Positions 26,888 through 36,676 of a stretch of DNA of 64,000 bases are shown piece after piece. How positions within the stretch are numbered: position 1 is the stretch's first letter; each line of letters begins with the position of its first letter. The notes below the pieces were generated by a model. The model ran no database searches, was not told the DNA's origin, and saw nothing but the letters and a program-made list of their open reading frames with translations. Origin of the DNA: RH-AL1 sp965214415 (GTDB lineage Bacteria > Pseudomonadota > Alphaproteobacteria > Rhizobiales > Beijerinckiaceae); assembly GCA_965214415.1 (NCBI GenBank), contig CBDCBQ010000003.1:2294001-2358000 (forward strand). The letters are read 5' to 3'. The position numbers and the translations under genes are program-made.

Positions 26888-27028
26888 GCGTGGCGGTATG
26901 CGGCGATCGTCGATCGCCGGCAAGGGCTCGTGTTCCGCATGCGGGTTTGCTGCCAGGGTTTCTCGTCATCTAACTTATCCTGCATCAAGTGGTCCCGAAA
27001 ACGCGCCTGGCGCGAGCGAGCCTACGCC

Positions 27029-29548
27029 TCACGAGACCGCCCGCAGATGGCGGATCGGCCGGCCGGGAGCGAGCGCCTGCGCCGCGCGGACGATGCCGGC
27101 GGCGTCGATCCCGTAGTGCCGGTAGAGGTCGGCGACGGTGCCGGTCTGGCCGAAGCGCGACACGCCGAGCGCGCGCGTGCGATGGCCGGCGACCGCGCCG
27201 AGCCAGCCGAGCGTCGCGGGGTGACCGTCGAGCACGGTGACCAGCCCGCAACGCGACGGCACCGCGGCGAGCAGTCGCTCGATGTGGCTTTTTGCCTCGT
27301 GACTTGCGGCCTCGTTGGCGCCGGCCTCGTTGGCGCCGGCCTCCTGGGCGCCGGCCTCGTTGGCGCCGGTCTCGCGCGCGGCGCAGGCCGCGCTCCAGCC
27401 GGCGTGCAGGCGGTCGGCCGAGGTGACGGCGAGCAGGCCGACGTCGCGGCGATCCTCGGCCATCAGCCCGACGGCGGCGATCGCCTCGGGCGCGACCGCG
27501 CCGGTGTAGGCGACGACGATCTCGGCGTTGGGGCCCGGCTCGCGCAGCCAGTAGCCGCCGGCGACGATGTCGTCGGCCAGCGCGGGGGTCATCGGGCGCG
27601 CCGCCTGCTCGATGGCGCGCGTCGACAGCCGCAGGTAGACCGCGCCGCCCGCCGCGTCGCGCAGCCAGGTTCGCGGATCGGGACGACCGTCCCCCTCGCG
27701 CTGGATGTGGTCGAAGGCCCAGCGCAGGATGATCGCCAGCTCGTCGACGAAGGCCGGCTCGAAGCTGGCGAGCCCGTCCTGCGCCATGCCGATCAGCGGC
27801 GTCGCGATCGACTGATGCGCGCCACCTTCGGGCGCGAGCGTCACCCCGGACGGCGTCGCCGCGAGGATGAAGCGGGCGTCCTGGTAGCAGGCGTAGTTCA
27901 GCGCATCGAGGCCGCGCTCGATGAAGGGATCGTACAGCGTGCCGACGGGCAGCAGCCGCTCGCCGAAGATGGAATGCGACAGGCCGAGCGCCGACAGCAG
28001 GATGAAGAGGTTCATCTCGGCGATGCCGAGCTCGAGATGCTGCCCCTCCGGCGAGGAGGTCCAATTGTAAGTCGACGGAATGCGCTCCGCCTTGAACGTA
28101 TCCGCCAACCCCTCGCGCGCGAAAATGCCGCGGCGGTTGACCCAGGCGCCGAGGTTCGTCGAGACGGTGACGTCGGGCGAGGTCGTGACGATGCGCGCGG
28201 CGAGCGGCCCGTCGCTCTTGGCGATCTCGTGCATCAGCAGGCCGAACCCCTGCTGCGTCGACATCGAAGGCTGCAAGCCGACGGCGAGCGTCGCGGGCAC
28301 GGCAACAGCGGGCGCCTCGAGCCGGCGCCGACCGCGCTGGACGAACGGCACGTCGGCGAGGAACGCGCGCAGCTCGACCGGCGAGATGTCGAGCCCTTCG
28401 AACGGCTCCCACTCGCGGCCCGCGCGAACATGCATCGCCTTGCGCAGCACCTCGACCTGGGCCGGGTTCATCAGCCCCGAATGATTGTCCTTGTGCCCGG
28501 CCAGTGGCAGGCCGAAGCCCTTGATCGTGTAGGCGATGAAGCAGACCGGCCGATCGTGCTCCCGTGCCGCCGCGAAGGCCGCGAGCAGCGAGGCCATGTC
28601 GTGGCCACCGAGGTCGCACATCAGCCGAGCGAGCTCGTCGTCGGAGCGCCGCGCGATCAGCGCCGAGACGTCGCCCTGGTGGCCGAGCGCGTCCTCGAGG
28701 CGCTTGCGCCAGGCGGCGCCGCCCTGGAACGTGAGCGCGGCGTAGAGCTGGTTCGGGCACGCGTCGATCCATGCGCGCAGGCGCTCGCCGCCGGGCTCGA
28801 CGAACGCCGCCTGCTGCAGCACGCCGTGCTTCAGGATCACGACGTCCCACCCGAAGTTGCGAAACATCGATTCGAGCCGCGCCCACAGCCCCTCGTGCAC
28901 GACCGCGTCGAGGCTCTGGCGATTGTAGTCGACGATCCACCAGGTGTTGCGCAGGCCGTGCTTCCAGCCCTCGAGCAGCGCCTCGAAGATGTTGCCCTCG
29001 TCCATCTCGGCGTCGCCGATCAGCGCCACCATGCGCCCCTCGGGCACGGCGCCGCGCCCGCTCCAATTTTTGGCTGCGACATAGTCCTGCACCAGCGACG
29101 CGAACAGGGTTTGCGCGACGCCGAGCCCGACCGAGCCGGTCGAGAAGTCGACATCGTCGACGTCTTTCGTGCGCGAGGGATAGGACTGCGCGCCGCCGAA
29201 GCCGCGGAACGCCTCGAGCTTCGCCCGCGTCTGATGGCCGAACAGATACTGGATCGCGTGGAAGATCGGGCTCGCGTGCGGCTTCACGGCGACGCGGTCC
29301 TCCGGCCGCAGCACGGCGAAATAAAGCGCCGCGAGAATCGTCGCCACCGAGGCCGACGAGGCCTGATGGCCGCCGACCTTCATGCCGTCGCCCTCGCGCA
29401 GGTGATTGGCGTTGTGGATCATCCACGTCGCCAGCCACAGCACCTTGCGCTCGAGCGCGGCGAGCATCGGCAGGCGGGGATCGTGCAAGGGATCTTGCAG
29501 GGGATCTTGCAGAGGATCTTGCAGGGAATCTTGCAGGGGATCTTGCAT
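27029..29548 (-). CDS. Homodimeric 2-oxoacid dehydrogenase E1 (AceE/MdeB-like)
   Basis: An 839-residue thiamine-diphosphate enzyme of the homodimeric E1 type. The N-terminal domain has HQASSASVA and the ThDP/Mg motif GDAEMDEGN (178-186). The middle domain carries ELGIAEMNLFILLSALG. Known members are pyruvate dehydrogenase E1 (AceE) and Pseudomonas MdeB, a 2-oxobutyrate dehydrogenase E1 regulated by the Lrp-type MdeR. Here an Lrp/AsnC regulator is divergent, favouring an MdeB-like role in amino-acid-derived 2-oxoacid oxidation. No E2 or E3 gene is adjacent. Two low-complexity insertions are unusual: DPLQ-type repeats at residues 2-25 and a GANEA repeat near 742-765. The ATG at 29548 follows gaaggg. 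Confidence 0.85.
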   Translation of the reverse strand: MQDPLQDSLQDPLQDPLQDPLHDPRLPMLAALERKVLWLATWMIHNANHLREGDGMKVGGHQASSASVATILAALYFAVLRPEDRVAVKPHASPIFHAIQYLFGHQTRAKLEAFRGFGGAQSYPSRTKDVDDVDFSTGSVGLGVAQTLFASLVQDYVAAKNWSGRGAVPEGRMVALIGDAEMDEGNIFEALLEGWKHGLRNTWWIVDYNRQSLDAVVHEGLWARLESMFRNFGWDVVILKHGVLQQAAFVEPGGERLRAWIDACPNQLYAALTFQGGAAWRKRLEDALGHQGDVSALIARRSDDELARLMCDLGGHDMASLLAAFAAAREHDRPVCFIAYTIKGFGLPLAGHKDNHSGLMNPAQVEVLRKAMHVRAGREWEPFEGLDISPVELRAFLADVPFVQRGRRRLEAPAVAVPATLAVGLQPSMSTQQGFGLLMHEIAKSDGPLAARIVTTSPDVTVSTNLGAWVNRRGIFAREGLADTFKAERIPSTYNWTSSPEGQHLELGIAEMNLFILLSALGLSHSIFGERLLPVGTLYDPFIERGLDALNYACYQDARFILAATPSGVTLAPEGGAHQSIATPLIGMAQDGLASFEPAFVDELAIILRWAFDHIQREGDGRPDPRTWLRDAAGGAVYLRLSTRAIEQAARPMTPALADDIVAGGYWLREPGPNAEIVVAYTGAVAPEAIAAVGLMAEDRRDVGLLAVTSADRLHAGWSAACAARETGANEAGAQEAGANEAGANEAASHEAKSHIERLLAAVPSRCGLVTVLDGHPATLGWLGAVAGHRTRALGVSRFGQTGTVADLYRHYGIDAAGIVRAAQALAPGRPIRHLRAVS
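27311..27370 (-). repeat. Four 15-bp tandem repeats inside the E1 gene
   Basis: Four consecutive copies of a 15-base unit (ctcgttggcgccggc on the plus strand, with two variant positions) keep the frame and encode GANEA/GAQEA repeated. They sit in the C-terminal domain of the E1 protein. The pattern is that of slippage-prone coding minisatellite DNA. Confidence 0.85.
29477..29548 (-). repeat. Six 12-bp tandem repeats at the start of the E1 gene
   Basis: Six back-to-back 12-base units (gggatcttgcag on the plus strand, few variants) span the first 72 bases of the gene, including the start codon. They encode MQDPLQDSLQDPLQDPLQDP and a last HDP. The in-frame period of four residues means copy number can change without breaking the protein. 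Confidence 0.88.
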
Positions 29549-29671
29549 GGGTGGCCCTTCGCGAACGGCCGCCAATGTCGCGCGTCACGACTGGCGAGAT
29601 GAGCCAAAAGCCGGCTCGGCGAGGCCTTGCTTTGGTGATATCCGCCAATCTGGACGTTTCAGACGCGGATC

Positions 29672-30142
29672 ATGCCAAAGTTCGAGATCGACGACATCGA
29701 CCGCAAGATACTCGCCGTGGTGCAGGCCGACGGGCGCATTACCACGCAGGCGCTTGCCGAACGCGTCGGCCTATCGGCCTCGCCGTGCGCGCGGCGGCTG
29801 CGCATCCTCGAGGACGCCGGGATCATCAAGGGATACGCCGCGATCATCGACCCGACCAAGGTGGGGCTCCCGATCAGCGCGTTCGCCTCGGTCAAGCTGG
29901 AGCTGCAGCGCGAGGAGCACCTCGATCGGTTCGCGCAGGCGATCGCCGATTGGCCGGAGGTCGCCGATTGCTATCTGATGACCGGACGCCACGACTACCT
30001 GCTCCGCGTGGTCGTCGCCGATCTCGCCGCCTACGAGCGTTTCCTGATGCACAAGCTGACCCGGCTCAAGGGTGTCGCCTCGATCGAGACGAGCTTCGCG
30101 CTCGGCCAGATGAAGCGCTCGGACGCGCTGCCGGCTCGCTAG
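29672..30142 (+). CDS. Lrp/AsnC-family transcriptional regulator
   Basis: A 156-residue Lrp-type regulator. The N-terminal helix-turn-helix is in DDIDRKILAVVQADGRITTQALAERVGLSASP split across residues 5-36. The C-terminal RAM domain includes CYLMTGRHDYLLRVVV, where amino-acid ligands bind. It is divergent from the E1 gene across only 123 bases, the usual arrangement for an Lrp protein controlling its neighbour, as MdeR controls mdeB. Control by an amino acid such as methionine or leucine is inferred. Confidence 0.92.
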   Translation: MPKFEIDDIDRKILAVVQADGRITTQALAERVGLSASPCARRLRILEDAGIIKGYAAIIDPTKVGLPISAFASVKLELQREEHLDRFAQAIADWPEVADCYLMTGRHDYLLRVVVADLAAYERFLMHKLTRLKGVASIETSFALGQMKRSDALPAR

Positions 30143-30300
30143 CGACGCAAAGCATGCCGCAATGCCGCCGGGTCGCGGTGCAAGAAAGCCACGGTCGTCG
30201 TCCGATGGTCCGGCGATGATTTAAGCGAACCTCATAATGCGGTAACTTCGACCGGCAATGTTGGCTTTGCGTAGCGTTCGAACGGCCAAAAAGGATCGCA

Positions 30301-31584
30301 ATGTTGTCTCGCCGCCGGCATAGGCGCTTCTGGCCGCTCGCCTGCGCGGCGCTTTGCGCACTGGTGCCGGCGGGCTGCTCGACCGTGCCGTCGCCGGGCC
30401 CGTCGCGCGCGGCCTTCATCGACCAGGGCGGCCAGGCCGACTCGCCCTACCTGCTCGTGCCGATCTCGGATTTCGCGATCGAGCGGCTGGAGAAGTTTCC
30501 CGGACCGAGCCTCTATGGAAAGTTCGGCGACTATCGTTCCGCGCTCGAGCAGGTGGTCGGCGTCGGCGACACGCTCAACGTGACGATCTTCGAGGCCGCC
30601 GGCGGCGGTCTGTTCTCGGCGCCGGTCTCGTCGGACCAGGCTGTCGGCTCGCACTCGGCCGAGCTACCTCCCCAGGTTGTCCAGCAGGACGGCTCGATCA
30701 CGGTCCCCTACGCGGGGCGCGTGTACGTGGTCGGCCGGACGACGCCGCAGGTCGAGAAGGAGATCGTCACCAAGCTGACCGGCAAGGCGATCGAGCCGCA
30801 GGTCGTGGTGACGCTCGACAAGAACCTCTCGACCAGCGTCACCGTGACGGGCGAGGTCGTCAAGGGCGAGCGCGTGCCGCTGTCGGCCCGCGGCGACCGT
30901 CTGCTCGACGTCATCGCCGACGCCGGCGGCATCAACGCCCCGGCTTACGAGTGCTTCATCGAGCTGATCCGCGGCGGCAAGACGTTGCGGGTGCCCTACC
31001 AGACGCTGATCAACTCGCCACGCGAGAACATCTTCGCGCGTCCGGGCGACACGATCACGGTGGTACGCTACCCGCTCACCTTCACCGCGGTCGGCGCGAC
31101 CCTCGTCAACGCCGTCGTGCCCTTCGACGCGGTCGGCATTTCGCTCGAGGAGGCGATCGGCAAGGCGCAGGGTCTGATCGACGAGCGCGCCGATCCCGAG
31201 GGCGTCTTCGTTCTGCGCTACGAGCCGATTTCGATCGCCCGGGGCTATCCCGGCATCACCCCTGCGCAAGCCGCGCTCGATCTCGTGCCGGTCGTCTACC
31301 TCATCAACATGCGCGAGACGGCGTCGCTGTTTCGGGCGCGCCGCTTTCCGGTGCACGACAAGGACATCATCTACGTCTCGAACTCGCCGTTCAGCGATCT
31401 GCAGAAGCTCTTCGGCCTGGTGGCGGCGCTCCAGCAGCCGATCGGCCAGGGTCTAGCCGGCCTCCAGGTGCTGCGCGCCGGCACCCCCAATTCCGCGAGC
31501 GGCCTGATCACCGGCGCCTCGCCGACCGCGCCGGCAGCCTCGACGCCCACGACAACCTCGACTGGAACGGGCGCGACGCAATAG
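30301..31584 (+). CDS. Polysaccharide export outer-membrane lipoprotein (Wza/OPX-like)
   Basis: A 427-residue outer-membrane polysaccharide export protein. The lipoprotein signal ends with LVPAGC, so Cys26 would be acylated. YRSALEQVVGVGDTLNVTIFEA opens the PES domain. DGSITVPYAGRVYVVGRT and later SLBB-type segments (VTVTGEVVKGERVPL) follow. The C-terminal Ser/Thr/Pro-rich tail is low complexity. No glycosyltransferase, tyrosine kinase or flippase gene is next to it, so it may serve a capsule or exopolysaccharide locus elsewhere. The 158-base gap before it holds no visible gene. Confidence 0.9.
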   Translation: MLSRRRHRRFWPLACAALCALVPAGCSTVPSPGPSRAAFIDQGGQADSPYLLVPISDFAIERLEKFPGPSLYGKFGDYRSALEQVVGVGDTLNVTIFEAAGGGLFSAPVSSDQAVGSHSAELPPQVVQQDGSITVPYAGRVYVVGRTTPQVEKEIVTKLTGKAIEPQVVVTLDKNLSTSVTVTGEVVKGERVPLSARGDRLLDVIADAGGINAPAYECFIELIRGGKTLRVPYQTLINSPRENIFARPGDTITVVRYPLTFTAVGATLVNAVVPFDAVGISLEEAIGKAQGLIDERADPEGVFVLRYEPISIARGYPGITPAQAALDLVPVVYLINMRETASLFRARRFPVHDKDIIYVSNSPFSDLQKLFGLVAALQQPIGQGLAGLQVLRAGTPNSASGLITGASPTAPAASTPTTTSTGTGATQ

Positions 31585-31686
31585 GCGCGGCCACTCTATC
31601 GCGGTCGGAACTGGCGTAACCACGGCGGTGGCGCGCGCGTAAGCGGGGCGACCGCCTCGCGAGGCATGACCGGAGGAAGCGTGGCG

Positions 31687-33912
31687 ATGAAGGCCGACGC
31701 GCCGAAACGACAGCGCCTTCTCGCCTTGCCGCGCTTGGGCTGGCGCGCGTGGACATGGCTGGTGCGTGTCTTGTCCACGGCCTTGTTCGGGAGCGTGCTG
31801 CTCGTCCTCGGCGTGCTTTTCTTCAATTACGTCGTGGTGTCGACGCCGAAGGATCATGCCTACCGCAACCTCGACCCGAGCGCGCCGGGATGCGCCGACG
31901 GGCTCGCGCATGGCTGGACGATCCTCGCCGACCGCGGCGTCGCGGCGCTCGCGTCCGGCAAGACGATGGAGGGCGACGGCTGGCGCGACCCGAGCGATGA
32001 CGAGACCGATGCCGTCGCGCACGATGCCAAATGGGCGACGCTGTTGCGGTGCTCGCTGCAGCGCCACGTGATCCCCGCGCGGCGACCAGGCGACGCCTCG
32101 ATCGACTACACGGTGGGATTCCTCGAATTCCAGGAGGACGGCGAGCCTTACGCGCTGGTGGCCGACGCGGGTGGGCGCGACGAGACGATCGATTCGGCCA
32201 TGCTCCAGCATGCGATGGAGGCCGAGATGCACGCCCATCACAACATGACGATGGCGCAGGTGCATCCCGTGATCACCCAGCTCGACGCGCTGCGCCAGCG
32301 CCTGGCGAGTGGCTCGAACTACGTGCTCGTGTTCGTGCACGGCTGGCGCCACGATGCCTCGATCGGCGACCAGGACGTGGCCGACGCGCGGCTCTACGCG
32401 GCGCATGCCGCGCGTTTCCTCGCGCAGCGATGTTCGGCGGAGGGGCGCTACTGCGACACCAAGGTGACCGCGATCTATCTCGGCTGGCGCGGCGCGCGCG
32501 TCGACGAGACCGGCCTGAAGCGCACCTTCGGGCACGCGATCGGTAGCGGTTTCGCCAACCTGTCGGCGGCGCTGACGCTCTTCGACCGCAAGCCCGTCGC
32601 CGAAACCATCGCGCCGTCCGCGATCTCGGCGTTGCGCACCATCGAAGGCACGCTCGCCGCGGGCGGCGCCGGCAACAAGATGATCGTGTTCGGCCACAGC
32701 CTCGGCGGCGACATGCTGGCGACCGGCCTGAAGGACGATCTGCTGCGGTCGATCGATCGCCACGCCGCGGGCACCGCCCTGCCCTCGGTCCTCGGCGACC
32801 TCGTCGTCATGATCAATCCGGCCGCTGAGGCGCGCAAGTGGACGGATTTGCAGCGCGCCGTCTGGACGCGGGCGGCGTCGCCCCTGCAGGGCGCGCCCGG
32901 CATGATGGCGTCCGGCACGCCGATGTTTCCGCCGACGCAGCGGCCGGTCGTCGTGTCGGTGACGTCGGCGCTGGCATTTCCGCCCGGCGGGCTGCGCCCC
33001 GGCGATTGTGCCTGGATCGGGCTTACCGTCGACGATCAGTTCAAGCGGGCGCGCGAATTGATCCGCATCGGCCTCGCGCATACCGACGCGATGTTTTCCT
33101 CGGGCGTCGACTACGACTGGGCGACGCACGACCTGTTTCCGACCTTCAAGTTCGATTTTCGGCCGGCCTCCGCGTACCTCGACCGGGTCGCTGCGCGGCT
33201 CGAGCGACGCCAGCCGCGCGGCGAAAGCTGCCAGACGTTTGCCGCGCCGAGCCTTGTCGCGCGTCTCGCGACCCTGCCGATCCGCGGCGCCGCGCTGCTC
33301 GCGTCGACGTTTCCGTTTCAGACTTCGACCGTCGAGGACTCGCACACGATCGGCAATCTCGATCCGCCGCGACCGCCTGCCGGCGTGCTCGCCGACGCGC
33401 TGCCCTCGGCGGCGCCGTTCGGCACGACGCACGAACTGCTCGGGCTGCAAGCGTTCGGCGAGGAGCAGCACAATCCCTATGCGACGCTCGCCGACGCGCC
33501 AATCGATTGCGCGCCGACGAACCTCTGGCTGACCCGCGCGCGGGCGGCGCGGGCGGACCAGGACGGTCTGTTCTGGGACAGCGAGGATCTGGCGCCGGCG
33601 TCCGCCGATCCGCGGCGGGATACCGGACAAGGACAGGGCCAGCGACAAAGCAATGCTGGATTGGGCAAGCCGTCGGCGCGCTTTCTGCAGGGCCTGCCGC
33701 TTGCCGGCAGCGCGCCGATCACCGGCGCCAACGACCCGCTCTGGAACGTCCGTGCCTTCGACAACGCGCTATCGCGTCACGACGGCTATCGACTGTCGTC
33801 GTTCATCTGCGCGATGAACGCGCTCGTCATGGACGAGATCACGAACGACCGCACCGCCTTGCGCGCGACGACGAGCGCGGCGCACCAGCCGGGCTCGGCC
33901 GTCCTCAACTAA
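31687..33912 (+). CDS. Large membrane-anchored alpha/beta hydrolase, unknown family
   Basis: A 741-residue protein with one N-terminal transmembrane segment (about 25-48), so most of it is periplasmic. VLVFVHGWRHDASI looks like the oxyanion strand-turn of an alpha/beta hydrolase. FGHSLGGDM carries the probable nucleophile Ser338. The C-terminal 300 residues match nothing I recognise. The family's catalytic His could not be placed. A purine-rich site (ggagga) lies before GTG 31681 and ATG 31687; the latter is used. It follows the export lipoprotein by about 100 bases in the same direction, so a role on a surface polymer or lipid is possible. Confidence 0.65.
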   Translation: MKADAPKRQRLLALPRLGWRAWTWLVRVLSTALFGSVLLVLGVLFFNYVVVSTPKDHAYRNLDPSAPGCADGLAHGWTILADRGVAALASGKTMEGDGWRDPSDDETDAVAHDAKWATLLRCSLQRHVIPARRPGDASIDYTVGFLEFQEDGEPYALVADAGGRDETIDSAMLQHAMEAEMHAHHNMTMAQVHPVITQLDALRQRLASGSNYVLVFVHGWRHDASIGDQDVADARLYAAHAARFLAQRCSAEGRYCDTKVTAIYLGWRGARVDETGLKRTFGHAIGSGFANLSAALTLFDRKPVAETIAPSAISALRTIEGTLAAGGAGNKMIVFGHSLGGDMLATGLKDDLLRSIDRHAAGTALPSVLGDLVVMINPAAEARKWTDLQRAVWTRAASPLQGAPGMMASGTPMFPPTQRPVVVSVTSALAFPPGGLRPGDCAWIGLTVDDQFKRARELIRIGLAHTDAMFSSGVDYDWATHDLFPTFKFDFRPASAYLDRVAARLERRQPRGESCQTFAAPSLVARLATLPIRGAALLASTFPFQTSTVEDSHTIGNLDPPRPPAGVLADALPSAAPFGTTHELLGLQAFGEEQHNPYATLADAPIDCAPTNLWLTRARAARADQDGLFWDSEDLAPASADPRRDTGQGQGQRQSNAGLGKPSARFLQGLPLAGSAPITGANDPLWNVRAFDNALSRHDGYRLSSFICAMNALVMDEITNDRTALRATTSAAHQPGSAVLN

Positions 33913-33917
33913 GGGTA

Positions 33918-33945
33918 ATCCTCCCGCGTCGAAGACGGGGAGGAT
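33918..33945. terminator. Bidirectional hairpin between convergent genes
   Basis: atcctcccgcgtc, a three-base loop, and gacggggaggat form a 12-bp stem with one bulged base. It lies exactly between the stop of the hydrolase gene and the stop of recA. There is no long T tract on either side, so it is a likely but not classical terminator. Confidence 0.6.
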
Positions 33946-33955
33946 CGACGTCGCG

Positions 33956-35038
<1,083 letters not shown>

Positions 35039-35099
35039 CGGTGACGGTCCTTCTGGCATGGGCTTGGCAACCTGCGCAATTGCAGGGCGTGTCGTTAAT

Positions 35100-35114
35100 G
35101 TACATGTTTTGTTC
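35100..35114 (-). promoter_or_regulatory. SOS (LexA) box-like site upstream of recA
   Basis: On the recA strand the site reads GAAC-N7-GTAC. The alphaproteobacterial LexA box is GAAC-N7-GAAC, so one position of eight differs. Its position, about 62 bases before the ATG, and the AT-rich surroundings fit a LexA-controlled recA promoter. Confidence 0.6.
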
Positions 35115-35253
35115 CCGCCGACAAGCGCTTTGTGGCGCGAGCCGCCGCGCAAGTCTCGCGCGAAAGCTGTCATGCCCTGTGGGGGGAGTTGACCAACGTT
35201 CGGAAAGCCGCCTGTTGACAACGAGGGCGACGGCAACAGGAACGGGTCGGACG

Positions 35254-36240
35254 ATGGCTGCGAGACGGAAGCTTGCGTGGATGGCGGCGGCGCTGCTCTG
35301 CCTCGGATCCGCGCGCGCGGAGACGGCCTGCAAGGCGCCGCAATACCGCGAGGAGATCTTCCCGCCCTGGCAGCATGGCGCCAACAACGACGCCCTGAAG
35401 CGCGGCCTCGAGTTCACCGTGCCCGAAGTCGACGACATGGCCGATTTCCACGGCGATCTCACCGATCCGAAGCTCGTGCTCTATGTCGGTGGCAATTACT
35501 TCTTCGCGATGGCGCCGCTGGTGAAGGCGTTCGAGGCCGAGCATCCCGACTACAAGGGCAGATTGTTCTGGGAGACGATCCCGCCCGGCCTGCTCGTCAA
35601 GCAGATGGAGGCCGGCGGCACGATCACCTCGGGCAACATGACCTTCACGGCGAAGCCCGACGCCTATCTCGCCGGACTGAAGAAGGTCGAGGAGCTGGTC
35701 GCGGCGGGCAAGCTCGAGGCGCCGGTGGTGCGCTACGTCACGAACACGCTGACGATCATGGTGCCGAAGGACAATCCCGCGCATGTCGCGAGCCTGGCCG
35801 ATCTCGGCCGGCCCGACATCAGGCTCGCCATGCCGAACCCCGCCTTCGAGGGCATCGTGCGCCAGATCAAGCAGGCGCTGACCAAGGCCGGCGGCGCGGC
35901 GCTGGCCGACATCGTCTACGATGCGAAGGTCAAGGACGGCACGGCGATCCTCACCCACATCCACCATCGCCAGACGCCGCTGTTCCTGATGCAGGGCATC
36001 GCCGAGGCGGGGGTCACCTGGCAGTCGGAGGCGCTGTTCCAGGAACAGGCCGGCCACCCGATCACCCACGTCGAGATTCCCGCGAAGGACAATGCAACGG
36101 CGATCTATGCCGGTGCGATGGTGAAAGGCGCCGCGCACCCGGACGCGGCGGAGGCCTGGCTCGCGTTCATCACCTCGCCGACGGCGATCAAGATTTTCGA
36201 AGGCTACGGCTTCAAGGCGTACGCCGGCGGCGAGGAGTGA
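35254..36240 (+). CDS. Periplasmic substrate-binding protein, ModA-like fold, orphan
   Basis: A 328-residue secreted binding protein. The signal peptide covers about 1-23 (ending SARAE). LVLYVGGNYFFAMAPLVKAFEAEHP opens a type II binding fold as in the extracellular solute-binding proteins for molybdate, sulfate or similar oxyanions. Later segments NTLTIMVPKDNP and AAEAWLAFITSPTAIKIFEGYGF are typical of the SBP_bac_11 group. No permease or ATPase gene is adjacent, so its transporter or sensor partner lies elsewhere. The ligand is unknown. It is divergent from recA across about 215 bases. Confidence 0.8.
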   Translation: MAARRKLAWMAAALLCLGSARAETACKAPQYREEIFPPWQHGANNDALKRGLEFTVPEVDDMADFHGDLTDPKLVLYVGGNYFFAMAPLVKAFEAEHPDYKGRLFWETIPPGLLVKQMEAGGTITSGNMTFTAKPDAYLAGLKKVEELVAAGKLEAPVVRYVTNTLTIMVPKDNPAHVASLADLGRPDIRLAMPNPAFEGIVRQIKQALTKAGGAALADIVYDAKVKDGTAILTHIHHRQTPLFLMQGIAEAGVTWQSEALFQEQAGHPITHVEIPAKDNATAIYAGAMVKGAAHPDAAEAWLAFITSPTAIKIFEGYGFKAYAGGEE

Positions 36241-36329
36241 AGGCGGACTGGCCTTCGAGCCGTCGCGCTCCAATTAATCGTCACTGTCGAGCGAGGCACC
36301 CGCTGTCGCCGAGTTTAGCAGGCAGGCCA

Positions 36330-36569
36330 ATGAGAGTGCGGATCAAAAAGTTGGGTCCCAGCGAGGCTGTCCAAATTCCCGCATCTGTCATGGCCGCGGC
36401 GGCTCTGAGCTTGAACCAGATGGTCGAAATGACGGAAGACGGCGACCGACTGATTCTGAAGCCGATCACACCGGCTTACGAGCTGGATCGGCTCGTTGCG
36501 CGGAGGGAGCCGGACACGTTCCCTGAGCCGGCGGATTTCGGTGCGCCGGTCGTCCGCGAAGCCTTTTAG
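36330..36569 (+). CDS. MazE/AbrB-type antitoxin, orphan
   Basis: A 79-residue SpoVT/AbrB swapped-hairpin protein of the MazE type. VRIKKLGPSEAVQIPASVM is the DNA-binding fold. The acidic DGDRLILKPI and the C-terminal tail PEPADFGAPVVREAF are like the toxin-binding tails of MazE/ChpI antitoxins. No MazF or PIN toxin follows: the next 107 bases hold no such frame before argB. It may be a solitary regulator or the survivor of a lost pair. Confidence 0.78.
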   Translation: MRVRIKKLGPSEAVQIPASVMAAAALSLNQMVEMTEDGDRLILKPITPAYELDRLVARREPDTFPEPADFGAPVVREAF

Positions 36570-36676
36570 CAGGCCGATTGCCGTCCCGCCCTCGTCGCGA
36601 GCGCGGCATTGAGCCCGTGCCGCCCACCCGTTACAAGCCCCGCGACATCCCCGAAGATCACCCCCGTGTCCCGCCC

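Noticed and set aside
26888..26923. Longer DUF2461 start at a TTG
   Set aside because: No ribosome binding site was seen and the added 12 residues are outside the family's usual start.
26138..29602. A 1154-codon open frame on the plus strand opposite the DUF2461 and E1 genes
   Set aside because: Composition is typical of an antisense shadow, and the E1 gene on the other strand has full ThDP motifs.
35039..35236. N-terminal extension of recA to an upstream in-frame start
   Set aside because: RecA proteins start with the MSNANLRV-like sequence at 35038, and the extension would run through the SOS-box-like site.
36570..36676. Toxin gene downstream of the MazE-like antitoxin
   Set aside because: All three forward frames are short or without MazF/PIN motifs before argB begins.
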